A DNA stretch of 64,000 nucleotides. It comes from Bog-793 sp963761425. GTDB taxonomy: Bacteria; Actinomycetota; Acidimicrobiia; Acidimicrobiales; Bog-793. The translations under genes were made by a program, and so were the position numbers. This document shows, piece by piece, positions 36,017 through 44,941 of this stretch. A model generated the notes under the pieces. It ran no database searches, was not told the origin of the DNA, and was given only the letters and a program-made list of their open reading frames with translations. The first letter of the stretch is position 1, and each line of letters opens with the position of its first letter. The stretch is from assembly GCA_963761425.1 (NCBI GenBank), contig CAVXGQ010000004.1, forward strand, positions 1 to 64,000. Direction: 5' to 3'.

Positions 36017-37429
36017 TTACGACAGTTCGGCAAGGGCGGCGCCGATTCGTGACAAAGTCCGCTCTCTGCCGAGTACCTCAAGTGACTCGAAAAGTGGCAA
36101 GCCGACGCTCGAACCCATGGTTGCGACGCGGACTGGCGCTTGCGCCTTGCCGAGTTTGCGTTCCGAGCGCTCCGCGATCGCGCTGAGCGTCTCTCGCAGG
36201 GCAACTGCAGTCCACGGATCATCGTGAAACAAGCGGACCGCCTCTTCGAGGATCCTTCGTGCCCCGTCATCTCGACGCACCGCCTTGTCGAAAGCCGAGG
36301 GGTCGACGACGAACGGCTCGACGAAAAGGAATCCGACGTATCCGACGACTTCGCTGAGTGTCGCTACACGCTCTTGAATGAGCGGGGCGAGACGAACAAG
36401 ATCCTCGTCGACGTATGACTCCGCACGCCACGGAACCGTCGTCAGTTCGAGGAAGCGGCGCACCCTCTCGACGAACTCGTTCACATCGAGAGCGCGAATG
36501 TACACGCCATTGAAGTGAGCAAGCCGCTTCTCGTCGAAAAACGCTGGCGACACGTTGACATCCTCGAGACGGAACTCGTCGATCATTTCCTCGAGGGTCA
36601 GGATTTCTCGCTGGTCGGGAGGTCCCCAACCGAGCAGAGCGAGGTAGTTCCGCATTGCCTCCGGCAAGTAGCCCTGGTCTCGGTAGTCCTCGACCGCAAC
36701 ACGGTCGCGCCGCTTCGATAACTTCTGGCGCTTGTCGTCCACAAGAACGGGTAGGTGCGCGAAAACGGGCAGGGGGGGTCCCCCCAGCGCCTGCCAGACG
36801 AGGACCGCCTTCGGCGTGGTCGGCAGATGTTCCTCCGCGCGGATGACATGGGTGATCCCCATGTCGATGTCGTCGGCGACTACGGCGAGGACGAAAAGCG
36901 GATCCCCGTTCGACTTCACCAGCACGAAGTCCTCGATCGTCGAGTTGGCGAACTCGACATTGCCGCGCACCGCGTCTTGCACGATGGTCACGCCGTCATC
37001 GGGAACGCGGAAACGGAGGGCACGACCTGGACCCGGCTCGAGTTTGCGGTCACGACAGTAACCGTCATAGCCGGGTACCAGCCTGTTCTTCGTCCGCTCG
37101 TCTACCTGGTCGCGCGTGCACTCACAGGCGTAGGCGTGCCCGGACTCATAAAGCCGGCGCGCGGCGGTCTCGTAGATTTCCCGGCGCTCGGACTGCAGGT
37201 ATGGTCCTTCGTCCCAGGTGATACCGAGCCAGCTGAGCGCCGAAAGGATGCCCTCGGTCCAGTCGGCGTGACTGCGCTCCCGGTCGGTGTCCTCGATCCG
37301 GAGGATGAACTTGCCTCCGGCGTGCCGCGCGAAAAGCCAGTTGTGCAACGCGGTCCGCGCCCCCCCGACGTGGAAGTACCCCGTGGGAGAAGGGGCGAAT
37401 CTGACGCGCACCGTTGCCGGAGCCGTCAC
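36017..37429 (-). CDS. gltX: Glutamyl-tRNA synthetase
   Basis: Charges tRNA with glutamate; class I synthetase, cytoplasmic, 470 residues. HIGH-type motif SPTGYFHVGGARTAL and KMSKS-type KLSKRRDRVAVEDY are present. The Zn-binding-like Cys cluster (CECTRDQVDERTKN) is partial. The GTG at 37429 (VTAPATVRVRF) is coupled to the ferredoxin stop (GTGA), so it is preferred to an in-frame GTG at 37462. Clustering with tRNA-Glu and tRNA-Gln suggests a shared transcription unit. No gatCAB or GlnRS gene is in the window. Confidence 0.93.
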   Translation of the reverse strand: MTAPATVRVRFAPSPTGYFHVGGARTALHNWLFARHAGGKFILRIEDTDRERSHADWTEGILSALSWLGITWDEGPYLQSERREIYETAARRLYESGHAYACECTRDQVDERTKNRLVPGYDGYCRDRKLEPGPGRALRFRVPDDGVTIVQDAVRGNVEFANSTIEDFVLVKSNGDPLFVLAVVADDIDMGITHVIRAEEHLPTTPKAVLVWQALGGPPLPVFAHLPVLVDDKRQKLSKRRDRVAVEDYRDQGYLPEAMRNYLALLGWGPPDQREILTLEEMIDEFRLEDVNVSPAFFDEKRLAHFNGVYIRALDVNEFVERVRRFLELTTVPWRAESYVDEDLVRLAPLIQERVATLSEVVGYVGFLFVEPFVVDPSAFDKAVRRDDGARRILEEAVRLFHDDPWTAVALRETLSAIAERSERKLGKAQAPVRVATMGSSVGLPLFESLEVLGRERTLSRIGAALAELS

Positions 37430-37620
37430 TCCTCGACGATCGAGATCGACTGGGTCGGGCACGACGTCACCGCCTGCTCGACGAGGCTGCGCAGCGCCTC
37501 GTCCGGATGCTCGTCGAGGAGGTAGAGGTAACCGTCGTCGCGGACTTCGAAGACCTGCGGCACAATTCCCATGCAGACGGCATTGCTCTCGCAGGTGTCA
37601 AAGTCGACAACCACACGCAA
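37426..37620 (-). CDS. Small ferredoxin, 3Fe-4S type
   Basis: Protein of 64 residues with DFDTCESNAVC (Cys-x5-Cys) and the later Cys of TSCPTQSISI, the pattern of mycobacterial-type 3Fe-4S ferredoxins serving P450s or other monooxygenases. The start is TTG at 37620 (LRVVVDFDTC), supported by GGAGG at 37627-37631; the frame remains open to 37731 with non-family residues. Its stop overlaps the gltX start, and no P450 or reductase gene is close. Confidence 0.82.
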   Translation of the reverse strand: MRVVVDFDTCESNAVCMGIVPQVFEVRDDGYLYLLDEHPDEALRSLVEQAVTSCPTQSISIVEE

Positions 37621-37713
37621 CGCAAGCCTCCTCGATCGGTCGGATCTCCCGGCAAGACGAAGGTTAGCCAGCGCCGGGACCGGAGCGCGGCGCTCCGTTA
37701 CGCTCGGGACACT

Positions 37714-39018
37714 GTGACGGCGATCAAACACCAGGTCTGGATCGCCATCGGACTCGTGGCCCTGCTCGGCGTGGCGCTCGTCGCGGCAGCGACGTTAGGG
37801 GTGTTTGGACCCTCGACCCCGAGTCTCACGCCGGCACAAATCGCCGCGCAGCGCGCAATGAGGGCAACCAAGCGCCTTCTCGCCGAGGAGGCGTCTGCAG
37901 TGCGGACCGCCGATGCCCTGGTTGCGGTCAAACTCCCCCAGCACGACTCTCCGCCACCCGTCGCCCCTGCGACGCCAGCGAGTCTGTTTAGAACCCGGCT
38001 CGCCCCGGTCGAGGTACTCGGGTTTGTCCCTTACTGGGAAGCTTCGAACATCACCGCGTCCGAGCTCGCCGACACCAGCGTGCTCGCCCTCTACGGGGTC
38101 GAAGTGGCACGCAGCGGCAGGTTTTTGAAGTCCGGCCCGGGTTGGACCTACTACGCCGACACCGGGTATGTCGGACTCACCACGGCGGCACACAGTGCCG
38201 GCGACCGCGTGCTGTTCACCGTCTCGACGACCGACCCGAGAGTCATCGGCAACCTCACGCGCAACCCCGGACCGACGGGTGGGCGCCTCGCCGCGGCGAT
38301 GGCGCAGGCGGTCCAGTCGGGCGGATTCGACGGGGTTGACATCGACATCGAGGGCTCCGTACCAGCCGATCGCAGCGGTTTTGTCCGCTTTGTCGCCTAT
38401 CTCGTCGCTTCGCTGCGGCAGGACGGCATGGAAAAAACGATCGTTCTCGACTGCTATCCGCAATCGGCGGGCAGCTCGACGAACTTCTTCGACGTCGCAC
38501 GGCTTGCGCCCCTCGTCAACCAGGTCTTCGTCATGGGCTACGACATGGAGCAGTACGCGAACGCCTCGGCGAACGCGCCGCTGGCCAGCGCCAACCTGGG
38601 GCTAAGCGACGTACAGTCCATCCTCCAGTACCGGCGACTGGTGCCGGAATCAAAGCTCATCCTGGGCGTGCCCTTTTACGGCATCGATTTCACCACCGCG
38701 AGCGGGGTACCGGGTTCGTTGAGCCTGACCCCGGCACCGTCGGTCGAGACCTACTCGACGATCGTCGCGGCCGGCAGGACCCCGCTGTGGGATCCGGGGT
38801 CGCAGACCGTGTGGACGCGTTTCCGAGTCGGCTCTCGCTGGCATGAGACTTGGTTCGACAACCCGGTCAGCGTGGCGCTGAAGCGCGCGCTGGCGGCCGA
38901 GTTCCACCTCGCCGGGGTCGGTGTCTGGGCCCTCGGCTTCGAGGGGAACGCGACCGCGATGCTCACCGCGCTCGACGGCGGCTCACCGCCGAACCGGACG
39001 GTCACCGCCTCCGGTTGA
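37714..39018 (+). CDS. Secreted glycoside hydrolase family 18-like protein
   Basis: Protein of 434 residues. A signal peptide or anchor (VWIAIGLVALLGVALVAAATL) is followed by a low-complexity region, then the GH18 barrel: LGFVPYWEAS strand, then the catalytic DxxDxDxE motif in FDGVDIDIEGSV, followed by VFVMGYDMEQY and LILGVPFYGIDF. YaaH-like peptidoglycan N-acetylglucosaminidases or chitinases are the nearest matches; the substrate is uncertain. GTG at 37714 starts the signal peptide. It is divergent from the ferredoxin and convergent with rpsT. Confidence 0.85.
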   Translation: MTAIKHQVWIAIGLVALLGVALVAAATLGVFGPSTPSLTPAQIAAQRAMRATKRLLAEEASAVRTADALVAVKLPQHDSPPPVAPATPASLFRTRLAPVEVLGFVPYWEASNITASELADTSVLALYGVEVARSGRFLKSGPGWTYYADTGYVGLTTAAHSAGDRVLFTVSTTDPRVIGNLTRNPGPTGGRLAAAMAQAVQSGGFDGVDIDIEGSVPADRSGFVRFVAYLVASLRQDGMEKTIVLDCYPQSAGSSTNFFDVARLAPLVNQVFVMGYDMEQYANASANAPLASANLGLSDVQSILQYRRLVPESKLILGVPFYGIDFTTASGVPGSLSLTPAPSVETYSTIVAAGRTPLWDPGSQTVWTRFRVGSRWHETWFDNPVSVALKRALAAEFHLAGVGVWALGFEGNATAMLTALDGGSPPNRTVTASG

Positions 39019-39024
39019 GGCGGT
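39004..39024. terminator. Bidirectional terminator-like hairpin between GH18 and rpsT
   Basis: ACCGCCTC (39004-39011) and GAGGCGGT (39017-39024) form a perfect 8-bp stem with a 5-base loop. It overlaps the GH18 stop codon and sits 5 bases from the end of rpsT, between two convergent genes. There is no clear T-run, so its efficiency is uncertain. Confidence 0.55.
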
Positions 39025-39028
39025 TCCG

Positions 39029-39304
39029 TCAGCTTTCCGCCGGCTCTTCCGTGCGGACGACGGCCCGCATCAACCGCGACTTGCGGCGAGCCGCCTGGTT
39101 GGCATGGATGACCCCCTTGGCGGCCGCCTTGTCGATGCGGCGCGCTGCCGCGGCGACCTTGTCGGCGACCTCGCCGGTACCGTCTTCAGCCGCGAACAGG
39201 GCGCTTTTCGAACGAGTTTTCAGCTCGGAACGCACCGATTTGTTGCGCTCGCGCCGAGCCTCGTTCTGGCCGATGCGCTTGATCTGACTCTTGATGTTCG
39301 CCAT
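39029..39304 (-). CDS. rpsT: Small ribosomal subunit protein bS20
   Basis: 91 residues of the 30S subunit, helical and strongly basic, beginning MANIKSQIKRIGQNEARRE and keeping the S20 pattern of alternating basic residues through KGVIHANQAARRKSRL. Length fits the family. ATG at 39304 has GGGGA upstream, and the frame is open to 39481. It is divergent from lepA. Confidence 0.95.
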   Translation of the reverse strand: MANIKSQIKRIGQNEARRERNKSVRSELKTRSKSALFAAEDGTGEVADKVAAAARRIDKAAAKGVIHANQAARRKSRLMRAVVRTEEPAES

Positions 39305-39434
39305 GAAATTCCCCGAGCTCACAACGGTGCTTCCGTGCCTAGACGGGCGGTGCATCATACCAGGCGGGACGGGAGGGCCGAACCGTCGACGGTGCGAGCT
39401 GGCCTCGAAGGCAGGACCCGCCAGAGATGGCACG

Positions 39435-41231
39435 ATGTGCGGCATGGTCGACGCCTCGACGATCCGGAACTTTTCCATCATCAGCCACGTCGATCACGGC
39501 AAGTCGACGCTGTCGGACCGCATCCTCGAACTGACCGGTGCCGTCGACCCTCGCGAGATGCGCGAGCAGTTCCTCGATTCGATGGACATCGAACGTGAAC
39601 GCGGCATCACGATCAAGGCCCAGAACGTCCGCGTCCGCTGGCACGACCACGTTCTGCACCTCATCGACACCCCTGGGCACGTGGACTTCGGCTACGAGGT
39701 CTCGCGCAGCCTCGCCGCCTGCGAGGGCGTCGTTCTGCTGGTCGACGCGTCCCAGGGGATCGAAGCGCAGACGCTCGCCAACTGCTACCTCGCGATGGAG
39801 AATGAGCTCGAGATCGTCGCCGTCCTCAACAAGATCGACCTGCCCGCCGCGGACCCCGACCGCTACGCGGGTGAGATCGAGAACGTGCTGGGGATCCCGG
39901 CCGACACCGTGTTGCGCATCTCGGCCAAGACCGGTGAGGGCGTGCCGGAGCTGCTCGACACCGTCGTGGCCCGGATCCCGGCGCCGACGGGCGACCGCAG
40001 GTCACGGCTGCGCGCCCTGGTGTTCGACTCCTACTACGACCAATACCGCGGGGTGATCAGCGCCATCCGGATCGTCGACGGAACCCTGCGGGCAGGCATG
40101 CGGATCCGTTTCCTGCAGGCCAACGTGACGCACGACGTCGAGGAGATAGGGGTGCGTTCGCCGGCGCCGACGCCGGTCGACACCCTGGGGCCCGGGGAGG
40201 TCGGCTACGTCGTCGCGGGCGTGAAGGACATCAGCGAGGCCCGCGTCGGTGAGACCATCACCGACGCCGCGCGTCCGGCCCACGAAGCGCTCACCGGTTA
40301 CCGGGACCCCAAACCGATGGTGTTCTGCGGGATCTACCCGCTCGACGGGGACCAATTCCCGGCACTGCGCGACGCCCTCGAGAAGCTCCAGCTGAACGAC
40401 GCGAGCATCACCTACTCGCCGGAGACCTCGACCGCGCTCGGCTTCGGCTTCCGCTGTGGGTTCCTCGGGCTCCTGCACATGGACATCGCCCGCGAGCGAC
40501 TCGAGCGGGAGTTCAACCTCTCGCTCATCGCGACGGCTCCATCGGTCGGCTTCGCCGCCCATCTGGCCGACGGAACCACGCAGTTCATCGACAATCCCTC
40601 GGCGCTACCCACGGCACAGCACATCGACCACATCGACGAGCCCGTGCTAAGGGTCACGATCGTGACCCCGGTCGAGTACGTGGGCACGGTAATCAACCTG
40701 TGCCAGGCGAGACGCGGGCGGCAGGACCGCATGCAGTATCTGTCCTCCGAGCGAGTGGAGCTCGTTTACACCGTGCCGCTCGCCGAAATCGTCATCGACT
40801 TCTTCGACCAGCTGAAGAGCCGGACCAAGGGATACGCCAGCCTCGACTACGAGCCAGACGGGGTCGAGACCGCGAACCTCGTCAAGGTGGACATCCTGCT
40901 GAACGGGCAACCCGTCGACGCGTTCTCCGCCATCGTCCACCGTTCGCGCGCCGAGGAGTACGGCCGCCGGACGACCGAAAAGCTGCGACGGATCATCCCC
41001 CGCCAGCTTTTCGACGTACCGATCCAGGCCGCCATCGGCGGTCGGATCGTCGCCCGCGAGACGGTGAAGGCCAAGCGCAAGGACGTGCTGGCCAAGTGTT
41101 ACGGCGGTGACGTCACGAGGAAGCGCAAGCTCCTCGAGAAGCAGAAGGAGGGCAAGAAGCGCATGAAGTCGATCGGACGGGTGGAGATCCCCCCGGAGGC
41201 CTTCGTCTCGGCGCTCCGCCTCGAGGAGTAG
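39435..41231 (+). CDS. lepA: Elongation factor 4 (LepA), ribosomal GTPase
   Basis: 598 residues. G1 is HVDHGKST, G2 region MDIERERGITIKA, G3 DTPGHVDFGYEVSRSL and G4 NKIDLP. The C-terminal LepA-specific block KCYGGDVTRKRKLLEKQKEG is complete. It acts on the 30S/70S ribosome during initiation and back-translocation. ATG at 39435 (MCGMVDAS) has AGAG eight bases upstream; ATG at 39444 is an alternative. It stands upstream of the heat-shock operon. Confidence 0.95.
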   Translation: MCGMVDASTIRNFSIISHVDHGKSTLSDRILELTGAVDPREMREQFLDSMDIERERGITIKAQNVRVRWHDHVLHLIDTPGHVDFGYEVSRSLAACEGVVLLVDASQGIEAQTLANCYLAMENELEIVAVLNKIDLPAADPDRYAGEIENVLGIPADTVLRISAKTGEGVPELLDTVVARIPAPTGDRRSRLRALVFDSYYDQYRGVISAIRIVDGTLRAGMRIRFLQANVTHDVEEIGVRSPAPTPVDTLGPGEVGYVVAGVKDISEARVGETITDAARPAHEALTGYRDPKPMVFCGIYPLDGDQFPALRDALEKLQLNDASITYSPETSTALGFGFRCGFLGLLHMDIARERLEREFNLSLIATAPSVGFAAHLADGTTQFIDNPSALPTAQHIDHIDEPVLRVTIVTPVEYVGTVINLCQARRGRQDRMQYLSSERVELVYTVPLAEIVIDFFDQLKSRTKGYASLDYEPDGVETANLVKVDILLNGQPVDAFSAIVHRSRAEEYGRRTTEKLRRIIPRQLFDVPIQAAIGGRIVARETVKAKRKDVLAKCYGGDVTRKRKLLEKQKEGKKRMKSIGRVEIPPEAFVSALRLEE

Positions 41232-41261
41232 ACCGCCTGCCCGGGCCGTTCCGCTCGACGT

Positions 41262-41302
41262 CCCTGCGTCAGCACTCGGTAGAATCGAGTGCTGACGCAG
41301 GG
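41262..41302 (+). promoter_or_regulatory. CIRCE operator (HrcA binding site), extended form
   Basis: Perfect inverted repeat with arms CCCTGCGTCAGCACTC (41262-41277) and its complement (41287-41302), spaced by 9 bases. The core CAGCACTC-N9-GAGTGCTG matches the CIRCE consensus TTAGCACTC-N9-GAGTGCTAA, extended outward by seven more paired bases. It lies 50 bases before the hrcA start, so HrcA probably represses its own operon. Confidence 0.9.
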
Positions 41303-41351
41303 TGCGCCGCAGGCGGCGCCGACCATCTAGAGCGTGAGGCGGGTAGGGCAA

Positions 41352-42377
41352 GTGGCATCAAAGGACCCAGCGCTCGACGCGAGAAAGTCCACGATCCTGC
41401 GCGAGGTGATCTCCGAGCACATCCAGACCGGACAGCCGATCGGTTCCGCGCACGTGGTGCGCAACGCGGAGATCGACGTCTCGGCCGCCACGGTGCGCTC
41501 GGACATGGCGGCGCTCGAGCGGGACGGCTACCTCACCCATCCCCACACGAGCGCCGGACGCATCCCGACCGACAAGGGATACCGCTTCTTCGTCGACCAC
41601 CTCGGAGGCTCCAACGTGCTCGACCCGGCGAGTGAAGAGCAGGTCGAAGAGTTCTTCAGGAGGGCGCACGGCGAACTCGAGCGGATGCTGCGTGACACCT
41701 CCCGGCTGCTCTCCCAGCTGACCGACTACGCCTCGGTCGTGGTCGGTCCGACCCACGAAGCCCTCAGCATCCGGTCATCGCTGCTCACCCGTCTCGGGCC
41801 GCACACCGCACTCCTCGTCGTCGTGCTGTCGAACGGCGTGGTCGAGAAACGGTCGCTCGAGGTCGACGACGCCGTGACCGACGCCGACGTCGAAAAGGCG
41901 AACGCGGCACTGCGCGAGCAGCTTCCCGGCCAGACGCTGGGACGTCCGACCCCGATGAGGACGTCGGGGGCGTCCGCGGTCGACCGCATCGTGCGGTCTT
42001 GCTACGCGGTGCTCCCCGCGATCGGGCCGTTCGACTCCCCCGGCGAGGACGTCTACGTCGGTGGCGCCTCACATATGGCGGAACAGTTTGATACCGCGGA
42101 CACCGTGCGCGAGGTGCTGGCGATCCTCGAGCAGTCCTTCGTCGTCGTCTCTCTGATCAGCAACCTGTTGGCCGAGGGTCGCTCGGTCGCGATCGGCACC
42201 GAAAGCGGACTGCCCTCCCTCGCCGAGTGCTCGCTCGTCGTCGCGCCCTACGAGGTCGACAACGAACTCATCGGGACGATCGGGGTCCTAGGTCCGACGC
42301 GGATGAACTACCCGCAGGCGCTCGCCACCGTCGCCGTCGTAAGCCAACGCCTCAGCCATGAGCTGTCGAGCAATTAA
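41352..42377 (+). CDS. hrcA: Heat-inducible transcription repressor HrcA
   Basis: Represses chaperone genes by binding CIRCE; 341 residues. The N-terminal winged helix contains LDARKSTILREVISEHI and SAATVRSDMAALERDGYL, then SAGRIPTDKGYRFFVD, a family hallmark. The C-terminal GAF-like dimerisation part has VVSLISNLLAEGRSV and IGVLGPTRMNYPQAL. GTG at 41352 (VASKDPALD) gives the usual length, with AGGG just upstream; GTG at 41334 is an in-frame alternative. Downstream dnaJ is 24 bases away. Confidence 0.95.
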   Translation: MASKDPALDARKSTILREVISEHIQTGQPIGSAHVVRNAEIDVSAATVRSDMAALERDGYLTHPHTSAGRIPTDKGYRFFVDHLGGSNVLDPASEEQVEEFFRRAHGELERMLRDTSRLLSQLTDYASVVVGPTHEALSIRSSLLTRLGPHTALLVVVLSNGVVEKRSLEVDDAVTDADVEKANAALREQLPGQTLGRPTPMRTSGASAVDRIVRSCYAVLPAIGPFDSPGEDVYVGGASHMAEQFDTADTVREVLAILEQSFVVVSLISNLLAEGRSVAIGTESGLPSLAECSLVVAPYEVDNELIGTIGVLGPTRMNYPQALATVAVVSQRLSHELSSN

Positions 42378-42401
42378 GCCGCCCGGCATGGTGAACCGCT
42401 A

Positions 42402-43511
42402 GTGGCGCGGGACTATTACGAGATCTTGGGCGTCCCGCGCAACGCGACTGAGGAGGAGATCAAGCGCGCCTACCGGCGGTTAGCCCGCCAGCTCCACCCC
42501 GATACGAGCGGCGACGTCGAATCCGAGGCCCGCTTCAAGGAGGTCACGCTGGCCTACGAGACCCTGCGGGACCCGGAGCGGCGTCGTCGTTACGACATGT
42601 TCGGTCCCGAAGGAGAGCGCTTCGCTCCCCAGGGGGCGGGCGACGTGTTCACCGCGGGTTTCGGCGACCTGTTCAACGCGTTCTTCTCCGGCAGCGGGTT
42701 CGGGACCAATCCGACCAACACCGTCCGGCGCGGTGAGGACGTCGAGGTGACCGTCGACCTTCGCTTCGAAGACGCCGTCTTCGGCATGGAACGGCCCATC
42801 ACCTTTCGCGGCATCGTGGCCTGCCCCACCTGCTCGGGGACCGGCGCCCGTCCGGGGACCAGACCGGTGGTCTGCACCCAGTGCGGGGGGACCGGCCAGC
42901 AACGCCGGGTCCGCCAGTCGTTCCTCGGTCAGGTCGTGAGCGCGACACCATGCACGCGCTGCCGGGGACTCGGCGAGGTCATCGAGTCGCGGTGTACCGA
43001 CTGCCGGGGCGACGGTCGTCGGGTTGACGAGCGGACGATCACCGTCGACGTGCCCTCCGGCGTCGACAACGGCACCACGCTCCGCATCAGCGGGGCTGGC
43101 GCACCAGCGGTGCGCGGAGGGGTTCCCGGGGACCTCTACGTCCACCTCCGGGTGGCCGCCCACCCGAAATTCGAACGATCCGGCACCGACCTGGTCACCT
43201 CGGAGCACGTGTCGATGGCCCAGGCGGCCCTCGGTACCGACGTCGAAGTCGAGACCCTCGATGGATCGGAGACGATCACCATCCCGCCCGGCACCCAGAC
43301 CGGCAAGATCGTCCGGCTGAAAGGACGGGGCGTACCCGAGGTGCGAGGACGCAACCGCGGCGACCTCCACGTCCAGATCATCGTCGACACGCCGGCGGGT
43401 CTCACGAAGGACCAGGAGCGCCTGCTGCGGGAGTTCGCGGCGCTGCGCGGTGAGGAGCTCGCCTCCGAGGAGCCCGGCATCATCTCCCGCCTCCGGTCGA
43501 GCTTCGGCTGA
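42402..43511 (+). CDS. dnaJ: Chaperone protein DnaJ
   Basis: Hsp40 co-chaperone of DnaK, 369 residues. The J-domain (1-65) has RLARQLHPDTSGD (intact HPD). A Gly/Phe-rich linker (FGDLFNAFFSGSGFG) follows. The zinc region has four CxxCxGxG motifs: CPTCSGTG, CTQCGGTG, CTRCRGLG, CTDCRGDG. A C-terminal substrate-binding region follows. The GTG start at 42402 is 24 bases after hrcA. grpE and dnaK are absent here, so this is probably the HrcA-linked second dnaJ. Confidence 0.95.
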   Translation: MARDYYEILGVPRNATEEEIKRAYRRLARQLHPDTSGDVESEARFKEVTLAYETLRDPERRRRYDMFGPEGERFAPQGAGDVFTAGFGDLFNAFFSGSGFGTNPTNTVRRGEDVEVTVDLRFEDAVFGMERPITFRGIVACPTCSGTGARPGTRPVVCTQCGGTGQQRRVRQSFLGQVVSATPCTRCRGLGEVIESRCTDCRGDGRRVDERTITVDVPSGVDNGTTLRISGAGAPAVRGGVPGDLYVHLRVAAHPKFERSGTDLVTSEHVSMAQAALGTDVEVETLDGSETITIPPGTQTGKIVRLKGRGVPEVRGRNRGDLHVQIIVDTPAGLTKDQERLLREFAALRGEELASEEPGIISRLRSSFG

Positions 43512-43582
43512 CCGAGCGGGCGACCGGGTCCACTGCCATCCCGAACGCCGAATCCGACGCGGCACGACGAGCCGACGCGGTC

Positions 43583-44293
43583 GTGTTCGTCGCCGACCTC
43601 GCCACTCCGGAGCTCTCGCCCGACGATGCCCACCACCTCGCGAACGTCCTGCGCCTGGAGGAGGGCGACCAGGTAATCGCCGCGGACGGCCGCGGGGCCT
43701 TCCGAACCTGCCGACTCGAGACCGGCTCGCGCCACGGGACGGGAGCTGGCCGGCGCCGGGCACTCCTCGTCCGGCTCGCCCCGGTGGGGCCGGTGGCGAC
43801 CACCCCGCCACCGGACCCCGCGCTCACCGTCGGGTTCGCCCTGCACAAGGGCGAGCGGCCCGAGTGGGCGGTTCAGAAGCTCACCGAGCTCGGCATCGAC
43901 CGCATCCTCACCTTCACGACGGCGCGCACCGTCATCCGCCTCGACGCCGCGGCGGCCGCCAGACGCGGCGAACACCTGCGCCGGGTGGCAAAGGAGGCCG
44001 CCGCCCAGTGCCGTCGGCTCCGCCTGCCGTTGATCGACGACCCGGTCCCCTACAAGACGGTGCTCGCCAACCCCCCGACATCGCTCGCCGTCGCCACGCC
44101 AGGAGGGCCGCCCCTTTCGGCCACGACCACCTGCGTCCTCGTCGGCCCGGAAGGCGGCTTTTCGGAGGACGAACTCGCCCGTGCGCCGGCGCTCGTGGGT
44201 CTCGCCGACACGGTGCTGCGGACGGAGACCGCCGCCGTCGCCGCCGGTGTCCTGCTCGTGTCCATCCGCGCCGGACGCATCCGGGCGGGTTAG
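43583..44293 (+). CDS. rsmE: 16S rRNA (uracil1498-N3)-methyltransferase RsmE
   Basis: SPOUT-class methyltransferase that modifies U1498 of the 30S decoding region, 236 residues. N-terminal PUA-like domain (DDAHHLANVLRLEEGDQV) and C-terminal knot with FALHKGERPEWAVQKLTELG, then VGPEGGFSEDEL and RTETAAVAAGV, all family signatures. GTG at 43583 is the first start in the frame. It follows dnaJ by 71 bases in the usual hrcA-dnaJ-rsmE arrangement. Confidence 0.93.
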   Translation: MFVADLATPELSPDDAHHLANVLRLEEGDQVIAADGRGAFRTCRLETGSRHGTGAGRRRALLVRLAPVGPVATTPPPDPALTVGFALHKGERPEWAVQKLTELGIDRILTFTTARTVIRLDAAAAARRGEHLRRVAKEAAAQCRRLRLPLIDDPVPYKTVLANPPTSLAVATPGGPPLSATTTCVLVGPEGGFSEDELARAPALVGLADTVLRTETAAVAAGVLLVSIRAGRIRAG

Positions 44294-44413
44294 TCGGCCG
44301 TCGGTCACCGGAGGACAACCTTCCACCACACTCCGTGGTGCAGTACCGTGATGGCGCCAGGCCGTGTGCACAAGCGCACGGCCCCATGGAGAACGGACGG
44401 CCGAGGAATAGCG

Positions 44414-44941
44414 ATGACCGACTCCCGAGAACTCAACGGTGAGGTCGAGGACAGCTACGCCGAAACGGTCGGCGTCCGGTTACGCGCCGTGCGCCGGCAG
44501 AAGCACATGTCACTTCAGGCCGTCGAGGTGGCGTCGAAGCAGGAGTTCAAGGCCTCGGTCCTCGGCGCCTACGAGCGCGGTGAACGGGCCATCTCGGTTC
44601 CGCGGCTACGCCGTCTCGCCCACATCTACGACGTCCCGCTTGACCAGCTCCTGCCCGGTAGTCGTGAGGGGGTTTCGACCCTGGCCTCGGAGCCTTTGAC
44701 CAGGGCACCAATCGGGGCGAAGATCCGCATCGACCTCGTCCGTCTCAAGGCGACCGACGGGCCCGAGGCGGAGGCGCTGCAGCGTTTCCTCAGCAAGGTC
44801 CAGCTCGACCGGCAGGACTTCAACGGCCAGGTGCTCACCATCCGGGTGGACGACCTGCGCGTCATCGGTGCCACCTTCGGCCTCAACGTCATCGAGATGG
44901 TCGAGAGGCTGCAAACGCTCGGCCTCATCTACGCCGCCTAG
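44414..44941 (+). CDS. bldD: BldD-like XRE-family transcription regulator with c-di-GMP-binding motif
   Basis: DNA-binding regulator of 175 residues. The N-terminal HTH (about 18-82) has VGVRLRAVRRQKHMSLQAVE and YERGERAISVPRLRRLA. The C-terminal domain carries RQD (133-135), eight residues (FNGQVLTI), then RVDD (144-147). This is exactly the RxD-x8-RxxD signature that binds tetrameric c-di-GMP in Streptomyces BldD. ATG at 44414 has GAGGA six bases upstream; the frame is open to 44348. Its stop overlaps the hemW GTG by one base. The targets of regulation cannot be told from the sequence. Confidence 0.9.
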   Translation: MTDSRELNGEVEDSYAETVGVRLRAVRRQKHMSLQAVEVASKQEFKASVLGAYERGERAISVPRLRRLAHIYDVPLDQLLPGSREGVSTLASEPLTRAPIGAKIRIDLVRLKATDGPEAEALQRFLSKVQLDRQDFNGQVLTIRVDDLRVIGATFGLNVIEMVERLQTLGLIYAA

